In this document: positions 7,001-14,788 of the stretch, in pieces
How positions within the stretch are numbered: position 1 is the stretch's first letter
Layout of the letters: the number at the start of each line of letters is the position of its first letter
Source: Candidatus Latescibacterota bacterium
GTDB lineage: Bacteria > Latescibacterota > UBA2968 > UBA8231
Length of the DNA stretch: 22,332 nt
Assembly (NCBI GenBank): GCA_022827165.1
Contig: JAJDTN010000166.1
Span: forward strand, 1 to 22,332
Reading direction: 5' to 3'
The notes under the pieces: model-generated
What the model was told of the DNA's origin: nothing
The model's input: the letters and a program-made list of their open reading frames with translations, nothing else
Databases searched by the model: none
Translations under genes and position numbers: made by a program

Positions 7001-8597
7001 GTCGAGCCCAGTCGTTGCCCCAGAAGCCCCAGTCCAGGACCTCGCCCTCCGAGTAGACGAGGTAGTCGGGCAGCAGCTGCATGTCGAGGTGACTCCCCCA
7101 GCAGATGGCGTCGGGCGCCGTGCCGCCGTGAACCGCCACGTAGCGCCGCGGGTTGCGGGGGTGGGGGAAGAGGGCGAAGAGAGCGGTGCGCCGGCCGCGG
7201 TAGAGCTTGCCGGCCAGGTGCAGGGCGCCGTCCTCGAAGGCCAGGGGCAGGTGCCTGGCCAGCAGCCCGAGCACCGCGTTGCTGGAGGGGGTTCCGTAGA
7301 GCAGCAGGTTGTGGCCGTTGCGGTCCTCGTCGCTCAGCTCCTCGTCCCGGACGATGGGGAGATCGACCGTGTTCTGGCCCATGATGCCGCCGCGGTGAAC
7401 GCCGCCGTTGCGGCTGCGGAAGTACGCCGCGGCGTGGCCGGCCATCCAGTTGTTGAAGAAGCTCTCCTCCTCCGAGCCGGAGGTCCCGGGGACCAGCAGC
7501 AGGCCGTCGAAGAACAGGTCGCCCATGGGGCCGGAGCACCCGTGCCGCTTCTGGCTCAGCGGCTCGGCCCCCTTCTCCCAGGCGCCGTCCGGGCGGCGGC
7601 GGAAGGACTGGCGGCGCCCCGGGTCGAGGCCGCCGAGATCCTGGCCGTCGACGACCAGGTCCAGGGCGGCTCCCGCCTCCAGGGGCCCCAAGGACAGGGC
7701 GCGGACCCCCTCCGTGCTCACCGTCAGGCGATCCCCCGACCGGCGGGCGTCCACCTCGCCGGGCGACTCGCAGCCGGCGAGCTGATCGATCTCCACCCAG
7801 TGGCAGCGGTTGTGGCGCAGGGTGTGGGCGACCAGGGAGACGTGGGCGGGAGACTCCGGCTTGCGCTGGTCCAGCAGCCACGGGATCACCCGCTTCCAGA
7901 TCTCCGGCGTGCGGCAGTCGTGGCCGGTGGCGGGCACCTCGGTGTAGGTGTGGGGAAACCCTCGCTCCGCCAGCAGCTCCGCCATCTGGCGCGAGTGCGC
8001 CACGGGCACGCCGCCGCCCACGGCCCGGTCCCACTCCCCGTGGACGATCCACAGCGGCGTGTGCCGCAGGTTGTCCACCAGGAAGGCCGCCGAGCGGGAC
8101 CGCCACGAGGCCTCCTCCCACGGCTGCATGGGGAAGGCGAGGCCCCCGGGCTTCTCCCACAGCCGGTAGTCGCAGTAGCCGCAGAAGGGCGCCGCCGCGG
8201 CGAAGAGGCCGGGATAGTGGGAGACCAGGTACCAGACGGCGGCCCCTCCCATGGAGGCGCCGGTGATGCTGATGCGCGCCCGGTCGATGGCGTGGTGGGC
8301 GGCGACATGCTCGATCGCCTCGAGGACGTCGACCTCGCCGTAGTTCTGGTAGACGGTGCCGGGACCGCGCCCCGTGGGCCGCAGGACGACGCAGGACCGT
8401 CCCGCCCCGGCGGCGATGGCGGTCATCTCCTCGGTGAGGGCCACGGCCCCGGGCAGGTCGCTCATGGCGCCGGGGCTGACCTCGATGAGCAGCGGCTTGG
8501 GCTGCGGACCCGCATCGGTGGCGCAGACGGCGCAGGGGTGGAGCCGGCCGTCGACGGGGGAGCGGAAGTACTGGAGTTGTCCGGCGGGGGATCTCAT
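6990..8597 (-). CDS. Alpha/beta hydrolase (prolyl oligopeptidase/esterase type)
   Basis: 535 aa from the ATG at 8595-8597. Seen: a complete triad with S115 in GASMGG, D190 in HGEWDRAV and H226 in PATGHDC, preceded by a hydrophobic strand (RISIT). Residues 40-235 form the alpha/beta hydrolase core, like PHB-depolymerase-type or dienelactone-type esterases. The C-terminal 300 residues form a separate region (about 250-345 beta-rich; then an FFDGLLLVPGTSG to GNDWARLSR part) that I do not recognise but that is seen as an accessory domain in long esterases. No signal peptide is evident. I prefer 8597 to the ATG at 8606: it overlaps the Toprim stop as ATGA and AAGGA lies 8 nt upstream. It is translationally coupled to the ATPase-Toprim pair yet looks metabolic. 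Confidence 0.85.
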   Translation of the reverse strand: MRSPAGQLQYFRSPVDGRLHPCAVCATDAGPQPKPLLIEVSPGAMSDLPGAVALTEEMTAIAAGAGRSCVVLRPTGRGPGTVYQNYGEVDVLEAIEHVAAHHAIDRARISITGASMGGAAVWYLVSHYPGLFAAAAPFCGYCDYRLWEKPGGLAFPMQPWEEASWRSRSAAFLVDNLRHTPLWIVHGEWDRAVGGGVPVAHSRQMAELLAERGFPHTYTEVPATGHDCRTPEIWKRVIPWLLDQRKPESPAHVSLVAHTLRHNRCHWVEIDQLAGCESPGEVDARRSGDRLTVSTEGVRALSLGPLEAGAALDLVVDGQDLGGLDPGRRQSFRRRPDGAWEKGAEPLSQKRHGCSGPMGDLFFDGLLLVPGTSGSEEESFFNNWMAGHAAAYFRSRNGGVHRGGIMGQNTVDLPIVRDEELSDEDRNGHNLLLYGTPSSNAVLGLLARHLPLAFEDGALHLAGKLYRGRRTALFALFPHPRNPRRYVAVHGGTAPDAICWGSHLDMQLLPDYLVYSEGEVLDWGFWGNDWARLSR

Positions 8598-9232
8598 GGG
8601 CGCCATCCTTGCTTCGTCACGATCTGCGTGACCTCTTCCTCCAGTGACCTGAAGGCGGAGAGGTCACGCAGCGAAGAGTAGTCTGCAATCGTCTGGGCCA
8701 GCCGATGGACGGCCTGATCCATCCGGAATCTCTTCTGTCGCCTCCCGGGAAGGCCATTGGCCGCCCTGAGCAGATCATGCAGAGTCTTCTTGGAATCGGG
8801 CAGTCCTTCCAATTGCTGTAACGCCGGCATCGAGAGTGGGACGGATCCACGTGGATTCCCCGCGGCGCTCCGCAGCGCGGCCTCGTCGATCAGCAACCAC
8901 GCCTCTGTCATGCGCTCCGGCACCACGGCCACGGTGCGATTTCGATCCCAGGTCTCCACCGCGGCCACCGCATTCTCGATCTCCGCCAGGCGCCGTTCCC
9001 GCGGCTCGGACTCCGCATCACGGTGCACGAAAAGCAGATCGCACGGAAACAGCCTGACGGCCTGGGCCACTCGAGCCGCCAATGGCCTGGGAGGGGGATT
9101 CAAGCGTCTGAGGTCGGCCCAGTCGATGTTGACCGCAGAGGGAACCTGCTGCCGCAGAACCCACTGCAGAATCGGGATCAGGGCCCGGTCGCTCGGGCCA
9201 TCGGTCAGGAGCGTACAGCGGAGTTCCTTCAA
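8594..9232 (-). CDS. Small Toprim-like protein (DUF4276/DUF4435-like), partner of the adjacent ATPase
   Basis: 212 aa. Seen: TLLTDGPSDRALIPIL (8-22) at the place of the Toprim E-G-x-x-D motif, with D11 in place of the usual Glu; DLLFVHRDAES (65-75) as the Toprim D-x-D-like strand; and PERMTEAWLL (105-114) with acidic residues, typical of DUF4276-like nuclease proteins. The start is TTG at 9230-9232, overlapping the ATPase TGA as TTGA. The frame begins with the first Toprim strand, so no longer start is needed. Proteins of this shape are coded next to RecF/OLD-like ATPases in defence modules (for example the AriB Toprim subunit of PARIS), where they act as nuclease effectors. That role is inferred from family and context; residue-level assignment to a named system is not possible here. 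Confidence 0.75.
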   Translation of the reverse strand: MKELRCTLLTDGPSDRALIPILQWVLRQQVPSAVNIDWADLRRLNPPPRPLAARVAQAVRLFPCDLLFVHRDAESEPRERRLAEIENAVAAVETWDRNRTVAVVPERMTEAWLLIDEAALRSAAGNPRGSVPLSMPALQQLEGLPDSKKTLHDLLRAANGLPGRRQKRFRMDQAVHRLAQTIADYSSLRDLSAFRSLEEEVTQIVTKQGWRP

Positions 9233-10716
9233 CCCGCGTGCCCGTCGAAGGGCAGTAGCGTCTGCACGTCGTGGCGGTCCACTACCCTGGGCGATCCCCC
9301 CGGTCCGTCACCTGCGTGCGCTGCCTTCGAGAGCACCGGATTCAGGTAGGACAGCAGCTTTCCGAGCGAGACCTCTCCCCCACCGTTTTCCCCGGCTCTC
9401 CAGGTGCCGGGAAGGCAGGAGCAAGAAAGTCTGTCGAACCGCGCTCCGCCTTTGGCCATCTCCTTGGACTCGGCCACCAGAAGGCTGTCTTCGGGGACCT
9501 GGGACACGACGGCCGGTGAATGGGTGTTGACGATCACCTGCCGCAGCGGGTTGTCGTCGCCCACCGGCTCATTCGTGTCCGTGGCGATGTCCTGAAGCAG
9601 GGACAGCATCGCCGGAATCCGCTCGGGGTGAATCCCGTTCTCCGGCTCCTCCAGGCAGAGCACTCCCCGGCATTGCGGGTCCACCTCCAGCACCGACAGC
9701 GCCAGGAAGCGCAGGGTGCCGTCCGACAGGGCCCGGGCCGGATGCTCGGTCCCGTCCCGCATGCGCACGCTGACCGTGAGCAGCTCCCGCCGTTCGTCCC
9801 GGTCGACCCGCAACTCGGCCACGTCTTCGACCAGTTCCGAGAGCCGGTTCGCGATCTGGCCGTGGACCCTGGATGCCCGCTCCTCCCGGCCGTTTCCACG
9901 CTCCTGCTCCTCCCCGCGGCCGAGTCTGTAGAGCGCAGCGGCGAGGTGGGACCCGTCGGACCCCAGTTCGTCGGGATCGTTGAAGGAGTCGGGCTTCCTC
10001 ATGGCCGAGGGCTCGAGCTGCAGGAGCCGCCAGGACTCCATCTCCCGGCGCGCGACAAGGGCCGTGGGACTCTCGGCCGTAGTCGACGACAGCACGGTTC
10101 TCGGCAGACTGGCTGCCGGGAAAGGGACCTGCCGGCCCCGGCTGCCGCCGTCCTGGTGCAGGCGGATGACCGGCTGTCCTCCGCGACTCTCCGTGGAGAT
10201 GAAGGGTGGCTGCCGCTTGCCGTGCAGCACACTGTCCCTCCACTTCGACTTGCTGTGGGGGAAGGACAGTTGTCTGGGGGCGGTCCCCTTGCGGATGTGC
10301 GAGAGCTCCTCCCGGCGGATCTCCAGCCCGGGGCCGCCGGCTCGATCGGCGTCCTCTCTCAGTCCCAGGACCAGCCGGTAGCGCACGAAGGTCATGGTCG
10401 CCCTGGCCTTCTGGCCGAGGTCGTCCCACTCCTCTTTGGGCAGCAGCATCTCCGCCTCCAGGGACATCGCCTCGGCGTAGTTCCCGCCTGTCCGATGGAA
10501 GAGGCTGCGCACGTCCGTCGACCTCGCGTCCTCGTCGCGTACCGAGAGCGCGGCTTCCGTCAGGGTCATCGTCGTCAGGTTGCTCAGGAACCGGATCGCG
10601 TCGAAGAGATTCGACTTGCCCACGCCATTGGGACCGGCCACGCACGTGAAGGGGCCGAACCGGACGTCCAGGTCCACCAGGTTCTTGAATCCCGAAACCT
10701 TGAGTCTCGTCAGCAT
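9229..10716 (-). CDS. RecF/OLD/SMC-like AAA_21-type ATPase of a two-gene putative defence module
   Basis: 495 aa. Seen: MLTRLKVSGFKNL start typical of this ATPase group, Walker A GPNGVGKSN (29-37), a long middle insert (about 60-320, partly charged and coiled-coil-like), signature LSDGT (330-334), Walker B VLCLEEPENG (352-361) with two acidic residues, and the switch histidine in NTHSP (397-401). It is thus a full ABC-type ATPase like those in OLD, Septu, AbiL and PARIS systems. No nuclease domain is fused; the Toprim part is the next gene, coupled by TTGA. The ATG at 10714-10716 has GGAG 7 nt upstream. The end (about 440-495) is rich in glycine and serine without a clear domain. A role in sensing invaders is inferred from the pairing. 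Confidence 0.88.
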   Translation of the reverse strand: MLTRLKVSGFKNLVDLDVRFGPFTCVAGPNGVGKSNLFDAIRFLSNLTTMTLTEAALSVRDEDARSTDVRSLFHRTGGNYAEAMSLEAEMLLPKEEWDDLGQKARATMTFVRYRLVLGLREDADRAGGPGLEIRREELSHIRKGTAPRQLSFPHSKSKWRDSVLHGKRQPPFISTESRGGQPVIRLHQDGGSRGRQVPFPAASLPRTVLSSTTAESPTALVARREMESWRLLQLEPSAMRKPDSFNDPDELGSDGSHLAAALYRLGRGEEQERGNGREERASRVHGQIANRLSELVEDVAELRVDRDERRELLTVSVRMRDGTEHPARALSDGTLRFLALSVLEVDPQCRGVLCLEEPENGIHPERIPAMLSLLQDIATDTNEPVGDDNPLRQVIVNTHSPAVVSQVPEDSLLVAESKEMAKGGARFDRLSCSCLPGTWRAGENGGGEVSLGKLLSYLNPVLSKAAHAGDGPGGSPRVVDRHDVQTLLPFDGHAG

Positions 10717-10788
10717 GTCAGCGCTCCCCGGTCTTCGCCGAATCTAGCCGGCCCCTCCCCCAACGGCAAAGCACCGCCGCCCTCCGCG

Positions 10789-10825
10789 TTGCCGGCCTTC
10801 CGGGCCCGCCGTTACCTTCCGCCCC
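10789..10825 (+). promoter_or_regulatory. Probable leaderless promoter of the UbiD gene
   Basis: TTGCCG (10789-10794), an 18 nt spacer and TACCTT (10813-10818, matching TAnnnT) end 7 nt before the ATG, which would place transcription start at or near the start codon. No Shine-Dalgarno is present. The gap also carries the divergent ATPase start on the other strand. Confidence 0.45.
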
Positions 10826-12640
10826 ATGACCAACCTCGGACAGTTCCTGGACCTGCTGCGGCGCGAGAAGGAGATCGTCGACGTGGAGGCGCCGGTCTCC
10901 TCCGACCTCGAGATCGCCGAGATCCACCGCCGGGTCATCGCTGCGGGAGGCCCGGCGCTGTTGTTCCGCAACGTCGAGGGCGCCGACTTCCCGTGCGTGA
11001 CCAACCTCTTCGGCACGCCGCGGCGGGTGGAGCTGGCCTTCGGGCCCCGGCCGGGGCGGTTCCTGCGCGAGCTGGTCCGCCTCGCCCAGGACCTGCCCGA
11101 CCTGTCGCCGGGCAAGTTGTGGTCCCGCCGCGGTCTGGCCCGGGAGGCGCTGCGGGTGGGCCTGAAGTCGGTGCGCTCCGCCCCCGTCACCGAGCGCCGC
11201 CAGGCGGAGCCCGACCTCACGCGGCTGCCCCTGCTCAAGACTTGGCCCGAGGACGGCGGCCACTTCGTCACCCTCCCCCTGGTCTACACCGAGCACCCCG
11301 GGACCGGCCACCACAACCTCGGCATGTACCGCATGCAGCGGTACGACGAGCGCACCCTCGGCGTGCACTGGCAGATCCAGAAGGGGGGCGGCTTCCACTA
11401 CCACGCCGCCGAGGGGGAGGGCCGGCCCCTGCCCCTCACCCTGCTGGTGGGCGGCCCCCCGGCGCTGATCCTGGCGGCGATCGGTCCGCTGCCCGAGAAC
11501 GTGCCCGAGCTGGTGCTGGCCTCGCTGCTGCAGGGCGGCAAGGTGCGCCGCACGCGCGTCGACGGCCACCCGCACCCGCTCCTGGCCGAGGCGGAGTTCG
11601 CCGTGCAGGGACACGTCCCGCCCCACGAGCGGCGGCCGGAGGGCCCCTTCGGCGACCACTTCGGCTACTACTCGCTGCGCCACGACTACCCCTTCCTGCG
11701 GGTGGAGCGCCTCTTCCACCGCCGGGACGCCGTCTTCCCCGCCACCGTGGTGGGCAAGCCGCCCCAGGAGGACCTGTGGCTCGGCAACTACATCCAGGAG
11801 CTGATGACGCCGCTGACCCGCCTCGTCATGCCCTCCATCCACTCCGTCTGGAGCTACGGCGAGACCGGCTACCACTGCCTGACCTCGATCGTGGTGGAGG
11901 AGCGCTACAAGCGCGAGGCGATGAAGTTCGCCTTCCGCATCCTCGGCGAGGACGGCGGCCAGCTGGCGCTGACCAAGTTCCTCGTCGTCTACGACGGCCC
12001 GGGCGTCGACCAGGCCGACTTCCGCCAGGTCCTGGCCCACGCGCTGGCCCGCTGCCGCTTCGAGACCGACCTCTTCGTCATCGCCAACCTCGCCATGGAC
12101 ACCCTCGACTACTCGGGCCCCGCCGTGAACGAGGGCAGCAAGGGGATCCTCCTCGGCATCGGCGATCCGGTGCGCGAGCTGCCCGGCGAGTTCAGCGGCG
12201 AACTGCCCGCCGGCGCCCGCCAGGCGGCCGTGTACTGTCCCGGCGCCCTCGCCGTGGCCGGCCCCTCCTACGCCGAGGACCGGGACTACCCGCAGCGCCT
12301 GGCGCGGGACCCGCGCGTGGCCTCATGGCCGCTGGTGTTCCTGGTCGAGGACACCGCCGTGGTCGAGCGCAACGTCGCCTTCCTGTGGAGCGCCTTCACC
12401 CGCTTCGAGCCGGCCGCCGACGTGCACGCCGCCGGCTCGCGGATCCACCGCCACCACGAGGTCCTCACCCCGCCGGTGGTCTTCGACTGCCGCCTCAAGC
12501 CCGGCTTCCCCGAGGAGCTGTTCGCCGACGAGGAGACCCTGGCCCGGGTGACGCGCCGCTGGACGGAGTACTTCCCCGCCGGGAACGTGGAGGGCGAGGA
12601 GGACCGGCAGGGCTACGGCGGGTTCACGAGGATGGGGTGA
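10826..12640 (+). CDS. UbiD family decarboxylase (prenylated-FMN dependent)
   Basis: 604 aa. Seen: N-terminal LGQFLDLLRREKEIVDVEAPV typical of UbiD, the prFMN/metal-binding NLGMYR (164-169), and the catalytic E-G-P-F-G-D-H (272-278) with E272 and D277 as the acidic pair, the form found in ubiquinone/menaquinone-type UbiD. The late FVIANLAMDTLDYSGPAVNEGSK also fits. The length is longer than E. coli UbiD (about 497) and closer to the roughly 600 aa form of menaquinone-linked UbiD in Campylobacterota and others. It therefore could act in menaquinone (futalosine) synthesis or in an aromatic/unsaturated acid route with the following genes. The needed UbiX partner is not in the window. Start ATG with a leaderless-type promoter; the closest neighbour downstream is 21 nt away. 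Confidence 0.93.
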   Translation: MTNLGQFLDLLRREKEIVDVEAPVSSDLEIAEIHRRVIAAGGPALLFRNVEGADFPCVTNLFGTPRRVELAFGPRPGRFLRELVRLAQDLPDLSPGKLWSRRGLAREALRVGLKSVRSAPVTERRQAEPDLTRLPLLKTWPEDGGHFVTLPLVYTEHPGTGHHNLGMYRMQRYDERTLGVHWQIQKGGGFHYHAAEGEGRPLPLTLLVGGPPALILAAIGPLPENVPELVLASLLQGGKVRRTRVDGHPHPLLAEAEFAVQGHVPPHERRPEGPFGDHFGYYSLRHDYPFLRVERLFHRRDAVFPATVVGKPPQEDLWLGNYIQELMTPLTRLVMPSIHSVWSYGETGYHCLTSIVVEERYKREAMKFAFRILGEDGGQLALTKFLVVYDGPGVDQADFRQVLAHALARCRFETDLFVIANLAMDTLDYSGPAVNEGSKGILLGIGDPVRELPGEFSGELPAGARQAAVYCPGALAVAGPSYAEDRDYPQRLARDPRVASWPLVFLVEDTAVVERNVAFLWSAFTRFEPAADVHAAGSRIHRHHEVLTPPVVFDCRLKPGFPEELFADEETLARVTRRWTEYFPAGNVEGEEDRQGYGGFTRMG

Positions 12641-12661
12641 ATTGCCTAGAATGGGAATCCC
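12623..12661 (+). promoter_or_regulatory. Candidate promoter of the antitoxin gene
   Basis: TTCACG (12623-12628), 18 nt, TAGAAT (12647-12652), then 9 nt to the TTG start. The short spacer GGGAATCCC (12653-12661) is an inverted repeat with 4 bp arms and could be a small operator for the ribbon-helix-helix product. It overlaps the UbiD 3' end. Confidence 0.35.
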
Positions 12662-12907
12662 TTGCAGACCACGATCCGAGACATTCCGGAGGACTTGGAG
12701 CACGCGCTTCGACAACGGGCGCGCAGGTCGGGCGAGAGCCTGAACCGGACCATGGTCCGCCTGCTTAGTGAAGCCTTGGGCCTGAACCCGCCCCGCAAGA
12801 AGAGGGACCTGTCCGCTCTGGCCGGCACCTGGAGCCAGGAGGAAGCGGACGAGTTCGATCGCCAGGTCCGCCGGTCTGAGCAGATCGATGCGGAGCTGTG
12901 GCGATGA
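12662..12907 (+). CDS. Ribbon-helix-helix antitoxin (FitA/VapB-like), without toxin partner
   Basis: 81 aa. Residues 1-40 (TTIRDIPEDLEHALRQRA, then SLNRTMVRLLSEALG) form a strand-helix-helix Arc/MetJ-like DNA-binding fold as in FitA and VapB antitoxins. Residues 46-81 contain DLSALAGTWSQEEADEF and end DAELWR, the toxin-clasping tail type found in VapB proteins paired with PIN toxins. The start is TTG at 12662; a stop in the same frame (12647-12649) rules out a longer protein. No PIN gene follows: the ATG overlapping the stop (12904) opens only 8 codons. The gene is small and set between two metabolic genes, so it may be an orphan antitoxin or a free regulator. Confidence 0.82.
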   Translation: MQTTIRDIPEDLEHALRQRARRSGESLNRTMVRLLSEALGLNPPRKKRDLSALAGTWSQEEADEFDRQVRRSEQIDAELWR

Positions 12908-12930
12908 TCCCGTGCCGGCGCCCCGGTTGA
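12904..12930 (+). pseudogene. Possible start remnant of a lost VapC-type toxin gene
   Basis: An ATG overlaps the antitoxin TGA as ATGA, the usual vapB-vapC junction, and reads MIPCRRPG then TGA. A PIN toxin normally starts here with a hydrophobic strand and an Asp. Only the junction fits; eight codons cannot prove descent, so this is a weak call. Confidence 0.25.
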
Positions 12931-12937
12931 CTGCCAT

Positions 12938-12944
12938 GGAGGAG
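12938..12944 (+). promoter_or_regulatory. Strong Shine-Dalgarno for the Gfo/Idh/MocA gene
   Basis: GGAGGAG lies 5 nt before the ATG at 12950. It is the strongest ribosome site in the window and fixes the start. Confidence 0.85.
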
Positions 12945-12949
12945 ATATC

Positions 12950-13951
12950 ATGTCCACACCCCTGAACGCCGCCGTCATCGGTTGCGGCGGCCACGCCCAG
13001 GGCCACTTCCACATGATCGCCGACGAGCCGCGCCTGCGGCTGGCCGGCGTGTGTGACCTCGACCCGGAGAGGCTGGCCCGGGCGGTGGAGGAGCACGGGC
13101 CGGTGCCCGGCTTCCAGGACTACCGCCAACTCCTCGACGAGGTCGAGCTCGATGTGGTCCACGTGGTGACCATGCCCGGCCATCTTCTGCCCATCGTGCT
13201 GGAGGTGCTCGGCCGGGGCCTGCACGTCTCGGTGGAGAAGTCGCCGGGCATGACCTCGGAGGAGACGCGGCAGATGGCCGACGCCGAGGCCGCCTCGAAG
13301 GGCCGCGCCATCGTCTCCCTCAACCGCCGCTACTACCCCGAGGTGCTGGCCGTGCGCCGGCTGGTGCAGGAGCGGGGCGGCGCCGTGCACGTGGCCGCCA
13401 CCTACAACAAGCCCCTGATCCGCATCGGCACGCCGGACGTGCCGGGGAGCCCGGACCCGCTGATCTGCGACGCCATCCACCACGTCGACCTGATCCGCTG
13501 GCTCGCCGGTGAGGGCATGACGGCGGCCCGGCCGGTGGCCGTCCACGGGGAGGTCGCCGACGGCGGGCGCACCACCGACCACCGCCACAACGCCGTGGTC
13601 CGCTTCGACACCGGCGCCATCGGCGTCCTCATGAGCCACTACGGCGTCGGCTTCCGCATCCAGCGCGCCGAGGTCCACGCCGACGACCTGTCCGCCTACC
13701 TGGAGCTGACCCGGGGCCGGCAGGTGGAGCTGTACACCGCCGCCGACAGCGGCGACGGCACGACCCGGGGAGGGCCGGCCGCGGACGAGTTGGACCTGGA
13801 GCCGGTGGGCGGTCCCGACTTCAACGAGGTGAGCCACTTCACCGACTGCATCCTCGAGGACCGCCAGCCCTGGTCGACCCTGGAGGACGCTGTGCGCACC
13901 ATGCAGCTGTGCGAGGCGATCCGCGCCGGCCACCGGGGGCCGCTGCCGTGA
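12950..13951 (+). CDS. Gfo/Idh/MocA family NAD(P)-dependent oxidoreductase
   Basis: 333 aa, normal family length. Seen: Rossmann motif AVIGCGGHAQGH (8-19), VCDLDPERL (34-42) for the ribose-binding acidic residue, VSVEKSPG (93-100) as the family EKP motif with catalytic K97, and CDAIHHVDLIRWL (172-184) with D173 and H177 as the D-x-x-x-H substrate-site pair. Such enzymes oxidise or reduce sugars, inositols and amino-sugars, or open glycosidic linkages by an oxidise-eliminate route. The stop overlaps the next gene as GTGA. With the isomerase/epimerase-like gene next to it, the pair is the common Gfo/Idh-plus-TIM-barrel sugar catabolic unit. The exact sugar is unknown. Confidence 0.93.
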   Translation: MSTPLNAAVIGCGGHAQGHFHMIADEPRLRLAGVCDLDPERLARAVEEHGPVPGFQDYRQLLDEVELDVVHVVTMPGHLLPIVLEVLGRGLHVSVEKSPGMTSEETRQMADAEAASKGRAIVSLNRRYYPEVLAVRRLVQERGGAVHVAATYNKPLIRIGTPDVPGSPDPLICDAIHHVDLIRWLAGEGMTAARPVAVHGEVADGGRTTDHRHNAVVRFDTGAIGVLMSHYGVGFRIQRAEVHADDLSAYLELTRGRQVELYTAADSGDGTTRGGPAADELDLEPVGGPDFNEVSHFTDCILEDRQPWSTLEDAVRTMQLCEAIRAGHRGPLP

Positions 13952-14784
13952 AGCTCTCCCTGTCGACGCGGGTGGCCGAGAGCTTCTCCGACAAGCGCCA
14001 GGCCGCCATGCCGCTGGAGGAGCTGGCCGGACTCGCCGCCGGTGAGGGCTACCAGGGGATCTGCATGCGCGCCTCCCAAGTGGGCGTCGACTCCTCCCGC
14101 GAGGAGGTGGAGGCGGCGCGAGAGCTGCTGGCCGCCCGCGGTCTCGGCGTCTCCATGGTCACCGGCGACTTCCCCATCCCCGAGAACTCCGACGAGGGCC
14201 CCGGATCGCTGCGCAACATCACCCCCTACCTGGACCTGGCCGACGGCCTCGACTGCGACCTGCTGCGGGTCTGCATGAAGACGGCCGACGACATCGAGTG
14301 GGCCCGCCGCGCCGCCGACGAGGCCCGCGAGCGCGGCCTGCGGCTGGCCCACCAGTGCCACACCCGCTCCCTCTTCGAGACCGTCGACGAGTCGGTGCAG
14401 GTGCTGCGCGCCGTCGACCGTCCCAACTTCGGCGTCACCTACGAGCCGGCGAACCTCGAGCTGTGCGGCCAGGACTACGGCGCCGCCACCCTCCAGACCT
14501 TGGCGCCCTGGATCTTCAACGTCTACCTGCAGAACCATCGCCTCCACTCAGGCGGCGCCGACCGCATCGAGACCTGGTGCCGCGGCCCCGTCCCCTTCGA
14601 CCAGATCCCGCTGTGGGAGGAGGGCGGCATCGACTTCCCCCTGATCTTCGGCCAGCTCGCGGCCCTCGGCTACGACGGCTGGGTCACCGTCCACCAGGCC
14701 TCGGCCGCCCTCGGAGGCGCCGGGGAGGCCGCCCGCCGCAGCGCCGCCTACCTGCGCTCCATCGGCTCCTTCGACGCGGGCTGA
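13948..14784 (+). CDS. Sugar phosphate isomerase/epimerase-like TIM barrel (AP endonuclease 2 family)
   Basis: 278 aa from the GTG at 13948-13950, which overlaps the upstream TGA as GTGA. The family N-terminal strand KLSLSTRV begins directly after it. Seen: barrel strand ends GYQGICMRA, GLGVSMVTGDF, CDLLRVCMK, LRLAHQCHTRS, NFGVTYEPANLEL and IFNVYLQNHR, with His and Glu residues suited to divalent metal binding. The last strand reads DGWVTVHQA. Members isomerise or epimerise keto-sugars or inosose-type compounds and some dehydrate them. The substrate is not evident. It probably works on the product of the Gfo/Idh/MocA enzyme because the two are translationally coupled. Confidence 0.9.
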   Translation: MKLSLSTRVAESFSDKRQAAMPLEELAGLAAGEGYQGICMRASQVGVDSSREEVEAARELLAARGLGVSMVTGDFPIPENSDEGPGSLRNITPYLDLADGLDCDLLRVCMKTADDIEWARRAADEARERGLRLAHQCHTRSLFETVDESVQVLRAVDRPNFGVTYEPANLELCGQDYGAATLQTLAPWIFNVYLQNHRLHSGGADRIETWCRGPVPFDQIPLWEEGGIDFPLIFGQLAALGYDGWVTVHQASAALGGAGEAARRSAAYLRSIGSFDAG

Positions 14785-14788
14785 CCCC

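Noticed and set aside
9520..12768. A 1082-codon open frame on the plus strand
   Set aside because: It runs antisense through the ATPase gene and then out of frame through UbiD. Its product is rich in Arg, Pro and Ala with no motif. High GC makes such long shadow frames common.
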